Source: an uncultured Clostridia bacterium (GTDB lineage: Bacteria > Bacillota > Clostridia > Oscillospirales > Oscillospiraceae). From it: 6,841 nt of DNA. Position 1 is the first letter of the stretch. Each line of letters begins with the position of its first letter. Positions 1 through 6,082 of this stretch are shown here, one piece after another. A program made the position numbers and the translations under genes. The DNA is taken from NCBI GenBank assembly GCA_937858235.1, contig CALLZZ010000173.1, positions 1-6,841 on the forward strand, written 5' to 3'. The notes below the pieces were generated by a model that saw only the letters and a program-made list of their open reading frames with translations, did no database searches and was not told the origin of the DNA.

Positions 1-100
1 ATCAATTCTCCGGTCTATATTGACTTAGAAGCCCTGCGAGTTCGTCGTCTGTAAACTGATCACGCAGGGCTTCTAAGTCAATATAGACCGGAGAATTGAT
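1..100. repeat. Perfect 38-bp inverted repeat with 24-nt spacer at the window edge
   Basis: Positions 1-38 are the exact reverse complement of 63-100, separated by 39-62. The arms stop pairing at the spacer (39 and 62 are both A). The outer arm ends exactly at base 1, so the repeat could be longer than what is visible. Both arms lie inside dprA: 63-100 encodes a plausible DprA stretch (residues about 330-342), while 1-38 supplies the last 12 residues and the stop codon. A perfect arm this long, in a coding sequence and flush with the sequence edge, is what a fold-back (hairpin chimera) at a contig end would give. A real chromosomal palindrome is possible but less likely. Confidence 0.95.
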
Positions 101-1090
101 AGTGTCAACCTTTTTTTCAAAGGGTTCCCGGTAGGTGGGGGCGGGGTTTGCAGAGCAACGTGGTGGTTCCTGTTTCGGGTAGCGTGACGGTGCATGAGTT
201 GTTTTTAAGGGGAATAGATGTCGGTAATGATCCAGTACATGACTGCCGCGTAGTACCGGAATTGCCAGCCCCTGCCGCAGTAAGTTGTTGGTTCCTGCGG
301 CGCTGGCAACGCCTACGTTAGCGGGTACGGCGTAAACGTCTCGGCTCTGATCAATGGCCAACCTTGCTACTTGCAGGGTGCCGCTGCGGGAACCTGCCTC
401 AACGCAGACGGTACCCACAGTCAGACCGGTGAGGAGACGGTTGCGCTTCCCGAAAAACAAACCCAAATGTGGGGTGCCAGGAGGCGAAAGGCTGATAACC
501 GTACCGGCAGCCACGACATCTGCCAGAAATCGTCTTCCGGATTCGGTGGCATAGTAAGGGACATCAACACCGCCGGCAGTTACGCAGGCCAGAGGTCCCC
601 CAGCTCGAAGGGCACCGCTGGCGGCATTGTAGTCGCAGCCGCCCACGATACCAGTGACAACCAAACCACCCTGAATGGTGATCTCATAGGCGATTTCCCG
701 GGCCATCTGCTTGCCATAGGGAGAGGCACGGCGGGTACCGGCCATAGCAATGGCTGCTTCCTCGTCAAAGTGGCATAGTTTTCCCCGCAGGTAGAGTACC
801 AGAGGGGGAGCGGGAATATTGCGTAACCGTTCTGGGTAGCTGGCGTCCTGCCAGGTGACGATACGGATATCGTTGCGGGTACAGTCCTCCAAGATTTCCT
901 CAGCATGGCCAATGTCCTTTTCCTTCAGGGTAGTGCGTTGAAGAGTGGTAAGAGCTTCGATAAAGTCATAGGAGCTGTTGTCAGCAAAGTAAGCCTCTTC
1001 CGGTGAGCCGAAGTGGCTGTAAATCAGCCAAGCGCCGGGTGGGTCCAACGCGGTACTGAGCCAAATCCAGTATTTGATTGCAGAAAGCAT
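2..1090 (-). CDS. dprA: DNA-processing protein DprA/Smf, C-terminus probably replaced by fold-back sequence
   Basis: DprA binds incoming single-stranded DNA and loads RecA during natural transformation in the cytoplasm. The protein is 362 residues. Residues about 1-40 look like the N-terminal helical domain. Residues about 80-285 form the Rossmann-like core, with AGTRRASPYG (117-126), VVTGIVGGCD (144-153), LSPPGTP (201-207), GKRNRLLTGL (214-223), EAGSRSGTL (231-239) and AVPANVG (254-260). Residues about 290-330 look like a linker, and a C-terminal winged helix would normally follow. It seems lost: residues 351-362 come from the inverted-repeat arm and the stop lies at the window edge. GIVGGCD is an odd version of the usual GLARGID motif. 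I chose the ATG at 1088-1090 over GTG at 1100-1102 because GGTGGTGA lies 5 nt before it. It is the last gene of the greA unit, 72 bp after the methyltransferase. The family call is firm; the true 3' end is not known. Confidence 0.9.
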   Translation of the reverse strand: MLSAIKYWIWLSTALDPPGAWLIYSHFGSPEEAYFADNSSYDFIEALTTLQRTTLKEKDIGHAEEILEDCTRNDIRIVTWQDASYPERLRNIPAPPLVLYLRGKLCHFDEEAAIAMAGTRRASPYGKQMAREIAYEITIQGGLVVTGIVGGCDYNAASGALRAGGPLACVTAGGVDVPYYATESGRRFLADVVAAGTVISLSPPGTPHLGLFFGKRNRLLTGLTVGTVCVEAGSRSGTLQVARLAIDQSRDVYAVPANVGVASAAGTNNLLRQGLAIPVLRGSHVLDHYRHLFPLKTTHAPSRYPKQEPPRCSANPAPTYREPFEKKVDTINSPVYIDLEALRDQFTDDELAGLLSQYRPEN

Positions 1091-1095
1091 TCTAG

Positions 1096-1103
1096 TCACC
1101 ACC
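1096..1103 (-). promoter_or_regulatory. Ribosome binding site that decides the dprA start
   Basis: The minus strand reads GGTGGTGA, one mismatch from the GGAGGTGA anti-SD match, 5 nt before the ATG at 1088-1090. It overlaps the upstream GTG codons at 1097-1102, which argues against those as starts. Confidence 0.6.
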
Positions 1104-1162
1104 CGGGAAAAAATTGATGAAAGGAGGTTTGTTAGTACATTTTTTCAGTTGAATGGTTCCGT

Positions 1163-1921
1163 TTAGCGGCGGTAGAGCTCCCAGAGAACCACTGCCGCCG
1201 CCGCACCGGCATTTAAACTTTCACACTGAGGATTCATAGGAATGCGGATGGTTTCCTGGCAAAGTTCCAACAATTCCGAAGAAATTCCGCGGCCTTCACT
1301 GCCAATGATGATGGCGAATCGCTCCCCAGTCAGTGCTTGGAGTCGGAGGGTATCGGCACGCAGCGCCGTGGCGTACAGGGGCAGTCCGCTGTTTTGTGCT
1401 AACTCCTGAAGCGCTTGCGGTGTGATCTCCCACACAGGCATTCGAAAAGCAGCTCCCATAGAGGCGCGAAGAACCTTCCAGCTGTAGGGATCGGCGCAGG
1501 GACCTGTGAGCAGGAGTCCGTCAGCTTCGAAGGCATTGGCAGTGCGCCAGATGGTACCTACGTTGCCGGGATCCTGCAAGCCATCGAGAACCAGGTAGCG
1601 GTTGCCGGTGAGGAGAGTCGGAGGCGTGAGAGTAGGACTTCGGAAGGAAAAAAGTGCACCCTGAGGAGCCTTCATGGGGGAAAGAGAGGCCATGACATCC
1701 TGAGGGATCTGGATACAGCGCACCGTTGACGGCAGAGCCGGGAGTGGTACGTCCGGAGTTAGAAGGACGGCGGTCAAATCCGCGCCCCAACGCAGTGCCT
1801 CATCCAGTAGCTTTATGCCATCGGAGACGCACTCCCCCGTATCTCTCCGGTAGGCTCGATTTTTGATTAGCTTTTTTATATGAACCAAAAAGGGATTGGT
1901 GCGGCTTGTGATCCGTTCCAT
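1163..1921 (-). CDS. TrmH/SpoU-family RNA 2'-O-ribose methyltransferase
   Basis: This is a 252-residue SPOUT methyltransferase that uses S-adenosylmethionine to methylate a ribose 2'-OH, probably in rRNA or tRNA. Residues about 1-95 match the L30e-like substrate-binding domain of the RlmB/TsnR type (SDGIKLLDEAL at 33-43). The knotted catalytic domain follows with all three SpoU motifs: LDGLQDPGNVGTIWRTANAF (112-131, with Asn120 and Arg126), IIIGSEGRGIS (204-214, with Glu209) and IRIPMNPQCESLNAGAAAAV (225-244). The length is normal. GAGGAG lies 5 nt upstream of the ATG. It sits 118 bp after lysS and before dprA, as expected for a translation and housekeeping unit. The modified nucleotide cannot be read from the sequence, so I give no symbol. 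Products of this type are often annotated as 23S rRNA (guanosine-2'-O-)methyltransferase RlmB. Confidence 0.93.
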   Translation of the reverse strand: MERITSRTNPFLVHIKKLIKNRAYRRDTGECVSDGIKLLDEALRWGADLTAVLLTPDVPLPALPSTVRCIQIPQDVMASLSPMKAPQGALFSFRSPTLTPPTLLTGNRYLVLDGLQDPGNVGTIWRTANAFEADGLLLTGPCADPYSWKVLRASMGAAFRMPVWEITPQALQELAQNSGLPLYATALRADTLRLQALTGERFAIIIGSEGRGISSELLELCQETIRIPMNPQCESLNAGAAAAVVLWELYRR

Positions 1922-1982
1922 AGATGCTCCTCATAAAGGCTGCGTCAGAAAGACATAGCGGGTTCCGGTTGATAACGTAAAG

Positions 1983-2019
1983 GGCATAGAGGAGCTTTTT
2001 TCTTCCACTCCTCTATGCC
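1983..2019. repeat. 12-bp perfect stem-loop between lysS and the methyltransferase gene
   Basis: GGCATAGAGGAG (1983-1994) pairs perfectly with CTCCTCTATGCC (2008-2019) around a 13-nt loop (1995-2007). The only homopolymer run, six T on the plus strand or six A on the minus strand, is inside the loop. No T-run follows the stem on either strand, so this is not a standard intrinsic terminator. In the minus-strand mRNA it lies about 20 nt after the lysS stop. It may be a processing or stabilising hairpin in the operon transcript. That role is inference. Confidence 0.7.
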
Positions 2020-2039
2020 GAACGCGTGATGTAAAGATG

Positions 2040-3539
2040 TTACTCTAAAGGTTTCATGGTGGGGAATAGGATCACGTCACGGATGGAGTCACTGCCGGTG
2101 AGCAGCATCACGCAGCGATCAATTCCGATGCCCAAGCCGCCAGTGGGAGGCATACCGTATTCCAGAGCATTGACATAGTCCGTGTCCATCATGCCGGCTT
2201 CGTCGTCCCCTTTATCCCGCATTTCAACCTGCGTCAGGAACCGTTCCTTCTGGTCAATGGGATCGTTGAGTTCGCTGAAGGCGTTGCCCATTTCACTATG
2301 GCAGATGAATAGCTCGAACCGTTCCGTCAGACGGGGATCAGCAGGAGAGCGCTTAGCCAACGGAGACACGTCCACCGGGTGCATCGTAATGAAGGTAGGC
2401 TGAATCAGCTGTTCCTCTACCTTCTGGTCAAACACTTCGTACAGTGCGTTGCCCCAAGTGGGAGCTTTGGTTTTGTCCAGTTCTATACCAACGCTTTTTG
2501 CCATGGCCACGGCTTCTGCATCGTCGGAGACCACATCAAAGTCCAGTCCCACATAGTGCTTAACTGCCTGAGACATGGTGAGACGAGGCCAGCCGGGCGC
2601 CAGATTGATTTGTTCGCCCATCCAATCCACTTCGTAGGTGCCCAGCAGATCCCGAGCGGCGCCGGAAAGCAGAGCCTCAAACAGATCCATCATGTCATTA
2701 AAATCAGCGTAAGCCTCATACAGTTCTACCGTAGTGAATTCCGGGTTGTGCTTGGGGTCCATGCCTTCATTACGGAAGATACGACCGATTTCGTAGACCC
2801 GTTCCAGGCCGCCAACGATCAATCGCTTCAGATGGAGCTCTGTAGCGATGCGCATATACATGTCCAGATCCAGCGTGTTGTGATGGGTGATAAAGGGGCG
2901 GGCGCTGGCACCGCCGGAAATTGTGTTGAGGACAGGGGTTTCCACTTCCATGTAGCCGCGATTGTCCAAAAAGTCACGAAGATACTTGACGAACTTAGAG
3001 CGCAGCTCAAAGTTTTTACGGACGTCCGGGTTGACGATCAGATCCACATAGCGCTGACGGTAGCGGGTTTCCCGGTCGGTGAGACCATGGAACTTTTCGG
3101 GTAGGGGCTGAAGACTTTTAGCCAGCAGAGTGACTTCGCTGACCCGGACAGAGATCTGACCCTTTTCAGTTTTGAATACCTCGCCCTTCACGCCGACCAT
3201 GTCGCCAATGTCATATTTTTTGAACCAGACATATTCGTCCTCGCCGATAAGATCCCGGCGGACATAGAGTTGAACACGGCCAGATTTATCCTGCAAATCG
3301 CAGAAGCTGACCTTGCCCATGCCACGCTTGGAGACCAAGCGGCCGGCGATAGAGATGCTCTGACCTTCCAATTCGTCAAAGCGGCCAGTGACGTCGGTTG
3401 CACAGTGTGAAACGTTGTATTTGGTGACTGTAAAGGGATCACGGCCATTTTCTTGTAAATTGGTCAGCTTATCACGGCGAATCTGGAGGATCTCAGATAA
3501 GCTCTTTTCCGCTTCTGGCTGAAAGTTTTTCTTTCCCAT
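2040..3539 (-). CDS. lysS: Lysyl-tRNA synthetase, class II
   Basis: LysS attaches lysine to tRNA-Lys using ATP in the cytoplasm. The 499-residue length is typical for bacterial LysS. After an N-terminal helix (about 10-45), residues about 61-146 form the OB-fold anticodon-binding domain (ISIAGRLVSKRGMGKVSFCD). The class II core follows. Motif 1 lies around GYMEVETPVL (195-204). Motif 2 is FRNEGMDPKHNPEFT (255-269) with the ATP-binding Arg256. Motif 3 is GGLGIGIDR (467-475) with Arg475. No motif is damaged. The ATG follows an AAAGGAA-like site about 10 nt upstream. The gene begins 26 bp after the greA stop, so the two are almost surely co-transcribed. I see no separate lysS promoter or T-box leader in that gap. 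Confidence 0.98.
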   Translation of the reverse strand: MGKKNFQPEAEKSLSEILQIRRDKLTNLQENGRDPFTVTKYNVSHCATDVTGRFDELEGQSISIAGRLVSKRGMGKVSFCDLQDKSGRVQLYVRRDLIGEDEYVWFKKYDIGDMVGVKGEVFKTEKGQISVRVSEVTLLAKSLQPLPEKFHGLTDRETRYRQRYVDLIVNPDVRKNFELRSKFVKYLRDFLDNRGYMEVETPVLNTISGGASARPFITHHNTLDLDMYMRIATELHLKRLIVGGLERVYEIGRIFRNEGMDPKHNPEFTTVELYEAYADFNDMMDLFEALLSGAARDLLGTYEVDWMGEQINLAPGWPRLTMSQAVKHYVGLDFDVVSDDAEAVAMAKSVGIELDKTKAPTWGNALYEVFDQKVEEQLIQPTFITMHPVDVSPLAKRSPADPRLTERFELFICHSEMGNAFSELNDPIDQKERFLTQVEMRDKGDDEAGMMDTDYVNALEYGMPPTGGLGIGIDRCVMLLTGSDSIRDVILFPTMKPLE

Positions 3540-3565
3540 TTTAAAATCGTTCCTTTTCTCTCTAT

Positions 3566-4042
3566 TTAGGACACTGAAATGCCCAGAACTTTAAACCGCA
3601 TACTGCCGGCGGGAGCCTCTACCAGTATCTCGTCCTCGACTACATGACCGATCAGCGCCTGGCCAAAGGGAGATTCTTCGGAGATAAAACCGTTCATAGG
3701 ATCGGCTTCCTGACTGCCGACAATGTGATAGGTTTGCTCTTCATCGAACTCCAGATCCAGAACCGTTACGTTGCAGCCCAGATTGATGATGGTGTTGTCT
3801 TTGGCTACCTCGTCAATGAGAACATAGTTGTCCAAGATGGCTTGAACCTCAGCCTCGTGGGAAAAGAGCTTCCCCTGCTGATCCTTCGCCTCGTCGTATT
3901 CGCTGTTTTCGGAGAGATCGCCAAAAGAGCGGGCTTCCCTGATCATTTCCGCAATTTCTTTTTCCCGGACGGTCTTCATCCAGACCATTTCGTCCTGAAG
4001 CTCTTTTAAACGCTTGGGCGTCAGTTTAACAGGATTTGCCAT
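3566..4042 (-). CDS. greA: Transcription elongation factor GreA
   Basis: GreA inserts into the secondary channel of RNA polymerase and stimulates cleavage of backtracked RNA, rescuing stalled elongation. The protein is 158 residues, the usual size. The N-terminal coiled coil (about 8-75) carries the acidic tip GDLSENSEY (41-49), with Asp42 and Glu45 at the catalytic positions. The C-terminal FKBP-like domain contains SPFGQALIGH and ends in a PAGSMRFKVLGI strand. AAAGGTG lies about 8 nt before the ATG. It is the first gene of the minus-strand unit. It has a strong promoter about 120 bp upstream and a leader of about 115 nt containing an 8-bp inverted repeat. Confidence 0.98.
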   Translation of the reverse strand: MANPVKLTPKRLKELQDEMVWMKTVREKEIAEMIREARSFGDLSENSEYDEAKDQQGKLFSHEAEVQAILDNYVLIDEVAKDNTIINLGCNVTVLDLEFDEEQTYHIVGSQEADPMNGFISEESPFGQALIGHVVEDEILVEAPAGSMRFKVLGISVS

Positions 4043-4085
4043 AATGAAACACCTTTCTTTTCCGACAAGCAGTGTACATGCAAAC

Positions 4086-4122
4086 GGACAGTTTTCATCC
4101 TAAAAAGCAGAGATAACTGTCC
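4086..4122 (-). promoter_or_regulatory. 8-bp inverted repeat in the greA leader
   Basis: GGACAGTT (4086-4093) and AACTGTCC (4115-4122) are perfect inverted repeats with a 21-nt loop. They lie between the predicted start of transcription (about 4157) and the greA start codon at 4042. The mRNA could form a stem-loop here, or the DNA could be an operator. No T-run follows, so it is not an intrinsic terminator. Its function is unknown. Confidence 0.5.
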
Positions 4123-4163
4123 CATAAAATTGCCAGATACCTAATTTAGTAATATGATATATC

Positions 4164-4192
4164 AGTATATGCGATTTTGTATGCGGTGTCAA
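4164..4192 (-). promoter_or_regulatory. Sigma-A promoter of the greA-lysS-methyltransferase-dprA unit
   Basis: On the minus strand there is a perfect -35 TTGACA (4187-4192), a 17-bp spacer and a -10 TATACT (4164-4169), five of six matching TATAAT. Transcription would begin near 4157, giving a leader of about 115 nt before greA. This is a near-consensus housekeeping promoter at the right place and in the right direction. Confidence 0.85.
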
Positions 4193-4238
4193 GGTACGGA
4201 AAAGGAGAAGAAAGGTACAATTTGAGCAGGTTTTTGAA

Positions 4239-4267
4239 TTGCCAGTTCTGATTTGCTGGCTTATAAT
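4239..4267 (+). promoter_or_regulatory. Sigma-A promoter of the metallopeptidase/kinase pair
   Basis: There is a -35 TTGCCA (4239-4244), a 17-bp spacer and a perfect -10 TATAAT (4262-4267). Transcription would start near 4274, only about 13 nt before the first start codon, leaving just room for the GGAGGG ribosome binding site. The spacer region contains a small GCCAG/CTGGC inverted repeat (4241-4245 and 4256-4260). The promoter is divergent from the greA promoter, with about 46 bp between the two -35 boxes. Confidence 0.8.
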
Positions 4268-4277
4268 GGAGGAAAAA

Positions 4278-4283
4278 GGAGGG
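4278..4283 (+). promoter_or_regulatory. Ribosome binding site that decides the metallopeptidase start
   Basis: GGAGGG lies 3 nt before ATG 4287 and 6 nt before GTG 4290. It rules out the longer reading frame from ATG 4239, which would overlap the promoter. The choice between ATG 4287 and GTG 4290 changes the protein by one residue. Confidence 0.75.
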
Positions 4284-4286
4284 AGC

Positions 4287-4805
4287 ATGGTGCAAGATTA
4301 CCAGCTGAAACGATCCAAACGCAAGACCCTGTCTCTGGAGATTACCGAGGAGCTAAACGTGCTGGTGCGGGCGCCACTGTATACGCCCATGGAACGCATT
4401 GAGCGGTTTGTCCGAGGGCAGGAAGGGTGGATTGAAACACACATGGAGCACTGCCGCCAGTGGCAGGAAACGCACCCGGAGCCGACGGAGGAAGAGCGGC
4501 TGGCGTGTATTCAGCGGGCAAAGGCGTATTTACCGGAACGAATTGCCTACTACGGGCAGATCATGGGGGTTGCGCCGACTGCGGTGACCATCACTGAGGC
4601 CAAAAAGCGGTTCGGCAGTTGCAGTGCAAACAACCGCATCTGTTTTGCCTGGCGGCTGATGCGTTATCCGGAGGCAGCGATTGACTACGTTGTGGTTCAC
4701 GAGCTGGCCCACATTTGCTATAAAAATCACGGGGCTGACTTTTATCGGCTCATCGCTTCCGTGCTGCCAGATTACAAAAACCGCGTGAAGCTGCTGAAAC
4801 AGTAA
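4287..4805 (+). CDS. YgjP-like (DUF45/M48-type) zinc metallopeptidase
   Basis: This 172-residue protein matches the YgjP-like metallopeptidase family. The N-terminal part has the family pattern KRSKRKTLSLEI (8-19) followed by VRAPLYTPMERIERFV (27-42). The central RFGSCS (108-113) is the usual pre-catalytic motif. The zinc site is VVHELAHICYKNH (136-148), an HExxH with His138, Glu139 and His142, plus His148. PDYKNRVKLL follows near the end, as usual. There is no signal peptide or membrane segment, so it should be cytoplasmic. The substrate of this family is not known, and peptidase activity is inferred from the motif. It is the first gene of a two-gene unit with a strong promoter just upstream, and the kinase gene starts 22 bp after its stop. 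Start: see the GGAGGG site. Confidence 0.9.
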   Translation: MVQDYQLKRSKRKTLSLEITEELNVLVRAPLYTPMERIERFVRGQEGWIETHMEHCRQWQETHPEPTEEERLACIQRAKAYLPERIAYYGQIMGVAPTAVTITEAKKRFGSCSANNRICFAWRLMRYPEAAIDYVVVHELAHICYKNHGADFYRLIASVLPDYKNRVKLLKQ

Positions 4806-4827
4806 AGAAGGGAATAGGGTAGTACGT

Positions 4828-5355
4828 ATGCAACAGGAATGCGGAGGAAATATCGTTTTGATTGGCATGCCTGGCGCCGGAAAAAGCACGTTAGGCGTGC
4901 TGTTGGCAAAGGCGCTGGGGATGGATTTTGTAGATACGGACATTATGATTCAGCAACGGGAGAACCGGCTACTCCAGGAGATCATTGATGTTGAGGGTAT
5001 GGAGTCCTTTATCAGAATTGAGGAGGATGTGATTGCTGCTCTGAAGTTTCGCCATTCCGTAATTGCCACCGGGGGCAGCGTCGTCTATTCTCAGCGGGCG
5101 ATGGAGGCGCTAAAGCGGGATGGAACGGTAATCTATCTGTCGGTTCCCTACGAAGAGGTTCAAAAACGAGTGACGAACATTACAACTAGGGGGATTGTGC
5201 TGAAGGCGGGCAACAGTCTGAAGGATGCTTATCAGGAGCGGCTCCCCCTGTACCAAAAATACAGTGATCTAATCGTTGACTGCGCGCAACGGGATATTGA
5301 GGGGTGCGTGGGGGAGATGGTAAAGAAGCTGTCAGAACAAAGGGTAACGCGGTGA
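4828..5355 (+). CDS. Shikimate kinase-like P-loop kinase (substrate uncertain)
   Basis: The 175-residue protein has the shikimate kinase fold signature: Walker A GMPGAGKST (13-21), DTD (36-38) and an ERLPLY segment (137-142) with Arg138. Classical shikimate kinases (AroK/AroL) use this fold to phosphorylate shikimate in the chorismate pathway. Several pocket positions differ here. The usual FR-x-I/L-E segment reads FIRIE (61-65), so the shikimate-binding arginine position holds Ile and the arginine is shifted by one. GGG reads GGS (82-84). The lid RPLL reads RGIV (121-124). The same variants seem familiar from clostridial proteins annotated as shikimate kinase, but I cannot check this. It may be a real AroK variant or a paralog with another substrate. 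It is probably co-transcribed with the metallopeptidase gene, and no other aro gene is nearby. The RBS is weak (AGGG about 8 nt upstream). Its last codons overlap the terminator. Confidence 0.8.
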   Translation: MQQECGGNIVLIGMPGAGKSTLGVLLAKALGMDFVDTDIMIQQRENRLLQEIIDVEGMESFIRIEEDVIAALKFRHSVIATGGSVVYSQRAMEALKRDGTVIYLSVPYEEVQKRVTNITTRGIVLKAGNSLKDAYQERLPLYQKYSDLIVDCAQRDIEGCVGEMVKKLSEQRVTR

Positions 5356-5380
5356 GTTTCCTCACTGCGTTTTTCTTTTT
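5347..5380 (+). terminator. Intrinsic terminator overlapping the end of the kinase gene
   Basis: ACGCGGTGAG (5347-5356) pairs with CTCACTGCGT (5361-5370): 10 pairs with one G-U, and a TTTC loop. The run TTTTCTTTTT (5371-5380) follows. The kinase stop codon (TGA, 5353-5355) lies inside the left arm. It would end the metallopeptidase-kinase transcript. Confidence 0.9.
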
Positions 5381-5457
5381 ACGCTCCTGAACAGGAAACC
5401 AAGGGGCATGTTTTTCCCACGCTGTCATATTCATCGTAACAGGAGCGAAGAATGCAC

Positions 5458-5464
5458 AGGAGGG
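5458..5464 (+). promoter_or_regulatory. Ribosome binding site that decides the start of the unknown gene
   Basis: AGGAGGG lies 5 nt before ATG 5470. The in-frame ATG at 5452 sits upstream of and overlapping this site and has no comparable site of its own, so 5470 is the better start. Confidence 0.8.
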
Positions 5465-5469
5465 ATGGT

Positions 5470-6027
5470 ATGGAGTGGGAAATTCCTATGTATGAACAGG
5501 AAGCGCTGCGGGGACACCTGACAGCTAACAGTCAGGGATTGCGCACGGTGTTTCGGGCGGACTGCCCGGCCTGGGAAGACGGCATTAAAAAGGTATGGCT
5601 AAAAGGAACTCATAGCAATTTGCTGTTGGGGACACTGGTGCCGGAGGGGAACCGGCTGCGGTTGGAACGGACGATTTCCAATGCCATGCTGCGAGAAAAA
5701 GGGTTAGAGCGGTGCAGCTGGTCGGAAGTTGAGACGCCGGGACAGGAATGTAAGCCGATTGTATCCGAAGGCTGGTCAGACTGGGCACCGGTACAGTCCT
5801 TATCGCTGCCGGGGATGGATCCGGTACTGGCAGAGGCGATCCGGCACATGAAGAATGGGATCTGGCGGCGGGAACCGGAAGGAATTTGCATTTGCTGTCC
5901 ATGGCAAATTGGGCAGCGGATGCCCTGTATGCCTATTTTCTGTTTTGCGTCCTACTCCACCCGGCGGGGTGGAATGCTGACCTGGTTTTTGGACGAGCAG
6001 GGGAATCCAGTGATAAAGAAGGTATAA
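5470..6027 (+). CDS. Unrecognised 185-residue protein upstream of spore coat genes
   Basis: I do not recognise this protein by a named domain. An excellent AGGAGGG site supports translation. The N-terminal half looks beta-rich: VFRADCP (27-33), KKVWLKGTHSNLLLGTLVPEG (40-60 region) and NRLRLERTIS (61-70). The KG-T-LLG-LVPEG pattern recalls uncharacterised clostridial proteins, from memory only. The middle (about 88-110) is rich in Gly, Ser, Trp and Pro. The C-terminal part has a helix (about 117-130) and a Cys-rich stretch with Cys140, 142, 143, 153 and 158. It ends in a GGMLTWFLDEQGNPVI strand pair. There is no signal peptide and no clear membrane segment. The closely spaced cysteines could bind metal or form crosslinks, which is speculation. 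It lies after a terminator and 55 bp before the first CotF-like gene in the same direction, so a role in sporulation is possible but unproven. No convincing promoter is visible. Confidence 0.75.
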   Translation: MEWEIPMYEQEALRGHLTANSQGLRTVFRADCPAWEDGIKKVWLKGTHSNLLLGTLVPEGNRLRLERTISNAMLREKGLERCSWSEVETPGQECKPIVSEGWSDWAPVQSLSLPGMDPVLAEAIRHMKNGIWRREPEGICICCPWQIGQRMPCMPIFCFASYSTRRGGMLTWFLDEQGNPVIKKV

Positions 6028-6082
6028 AAACAGGAAGAGGCGGCAAAATAAGGGCGTAAACTGACAAAGGAGTTGATACACT

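Noticed and set aside
371..778. Open reading frame of 135 codons on the plus strand opposite dprA
   Set aside because: It lies fully inside the dprA coding region in antisense, has no good ribosome binding site, and its composition looks like a shadow of the real gene. A similar 241-codon frame opposite lysS (2379-3104) was rejected for the same reason.
1120..1127. AAAGGAGG on the plus strand before dprA
   Set aside because: It looks like a ribosome binding site but faces away from dprA, and no believable plus-strand gene follows it.
4128..4245. Direct repeat AATTGCCAG at 4128-4136 and 4237-4245
   Set aside because: A 9-bp repeat 109 bp apart in an AT-rich gap, with one copy being part of a -35 box, is most simply chance.
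4239..4286. Longer metallopeptidase start at ATG 4239
   Set aside because: This part overlaps the TTGCCA/TATAAT promoter and has no ribosome binding site, while GGAGGG sits just before ATG 4287. The added residues do not resemble the family N-terminus.
5424..5453. Possible sigma-E (sporulation) promoter, GTCATATT with CGAAGAAT 14 nt later
   Set aside because: The -35 part fits the Bacillus sigma-E pattern well, but the -10 part matches only about five of eight positions. Transcription would begin near 5460, inside the ribosome binding site of the gene. It is too weak to annotate, though it would fit the coat genes downstream.
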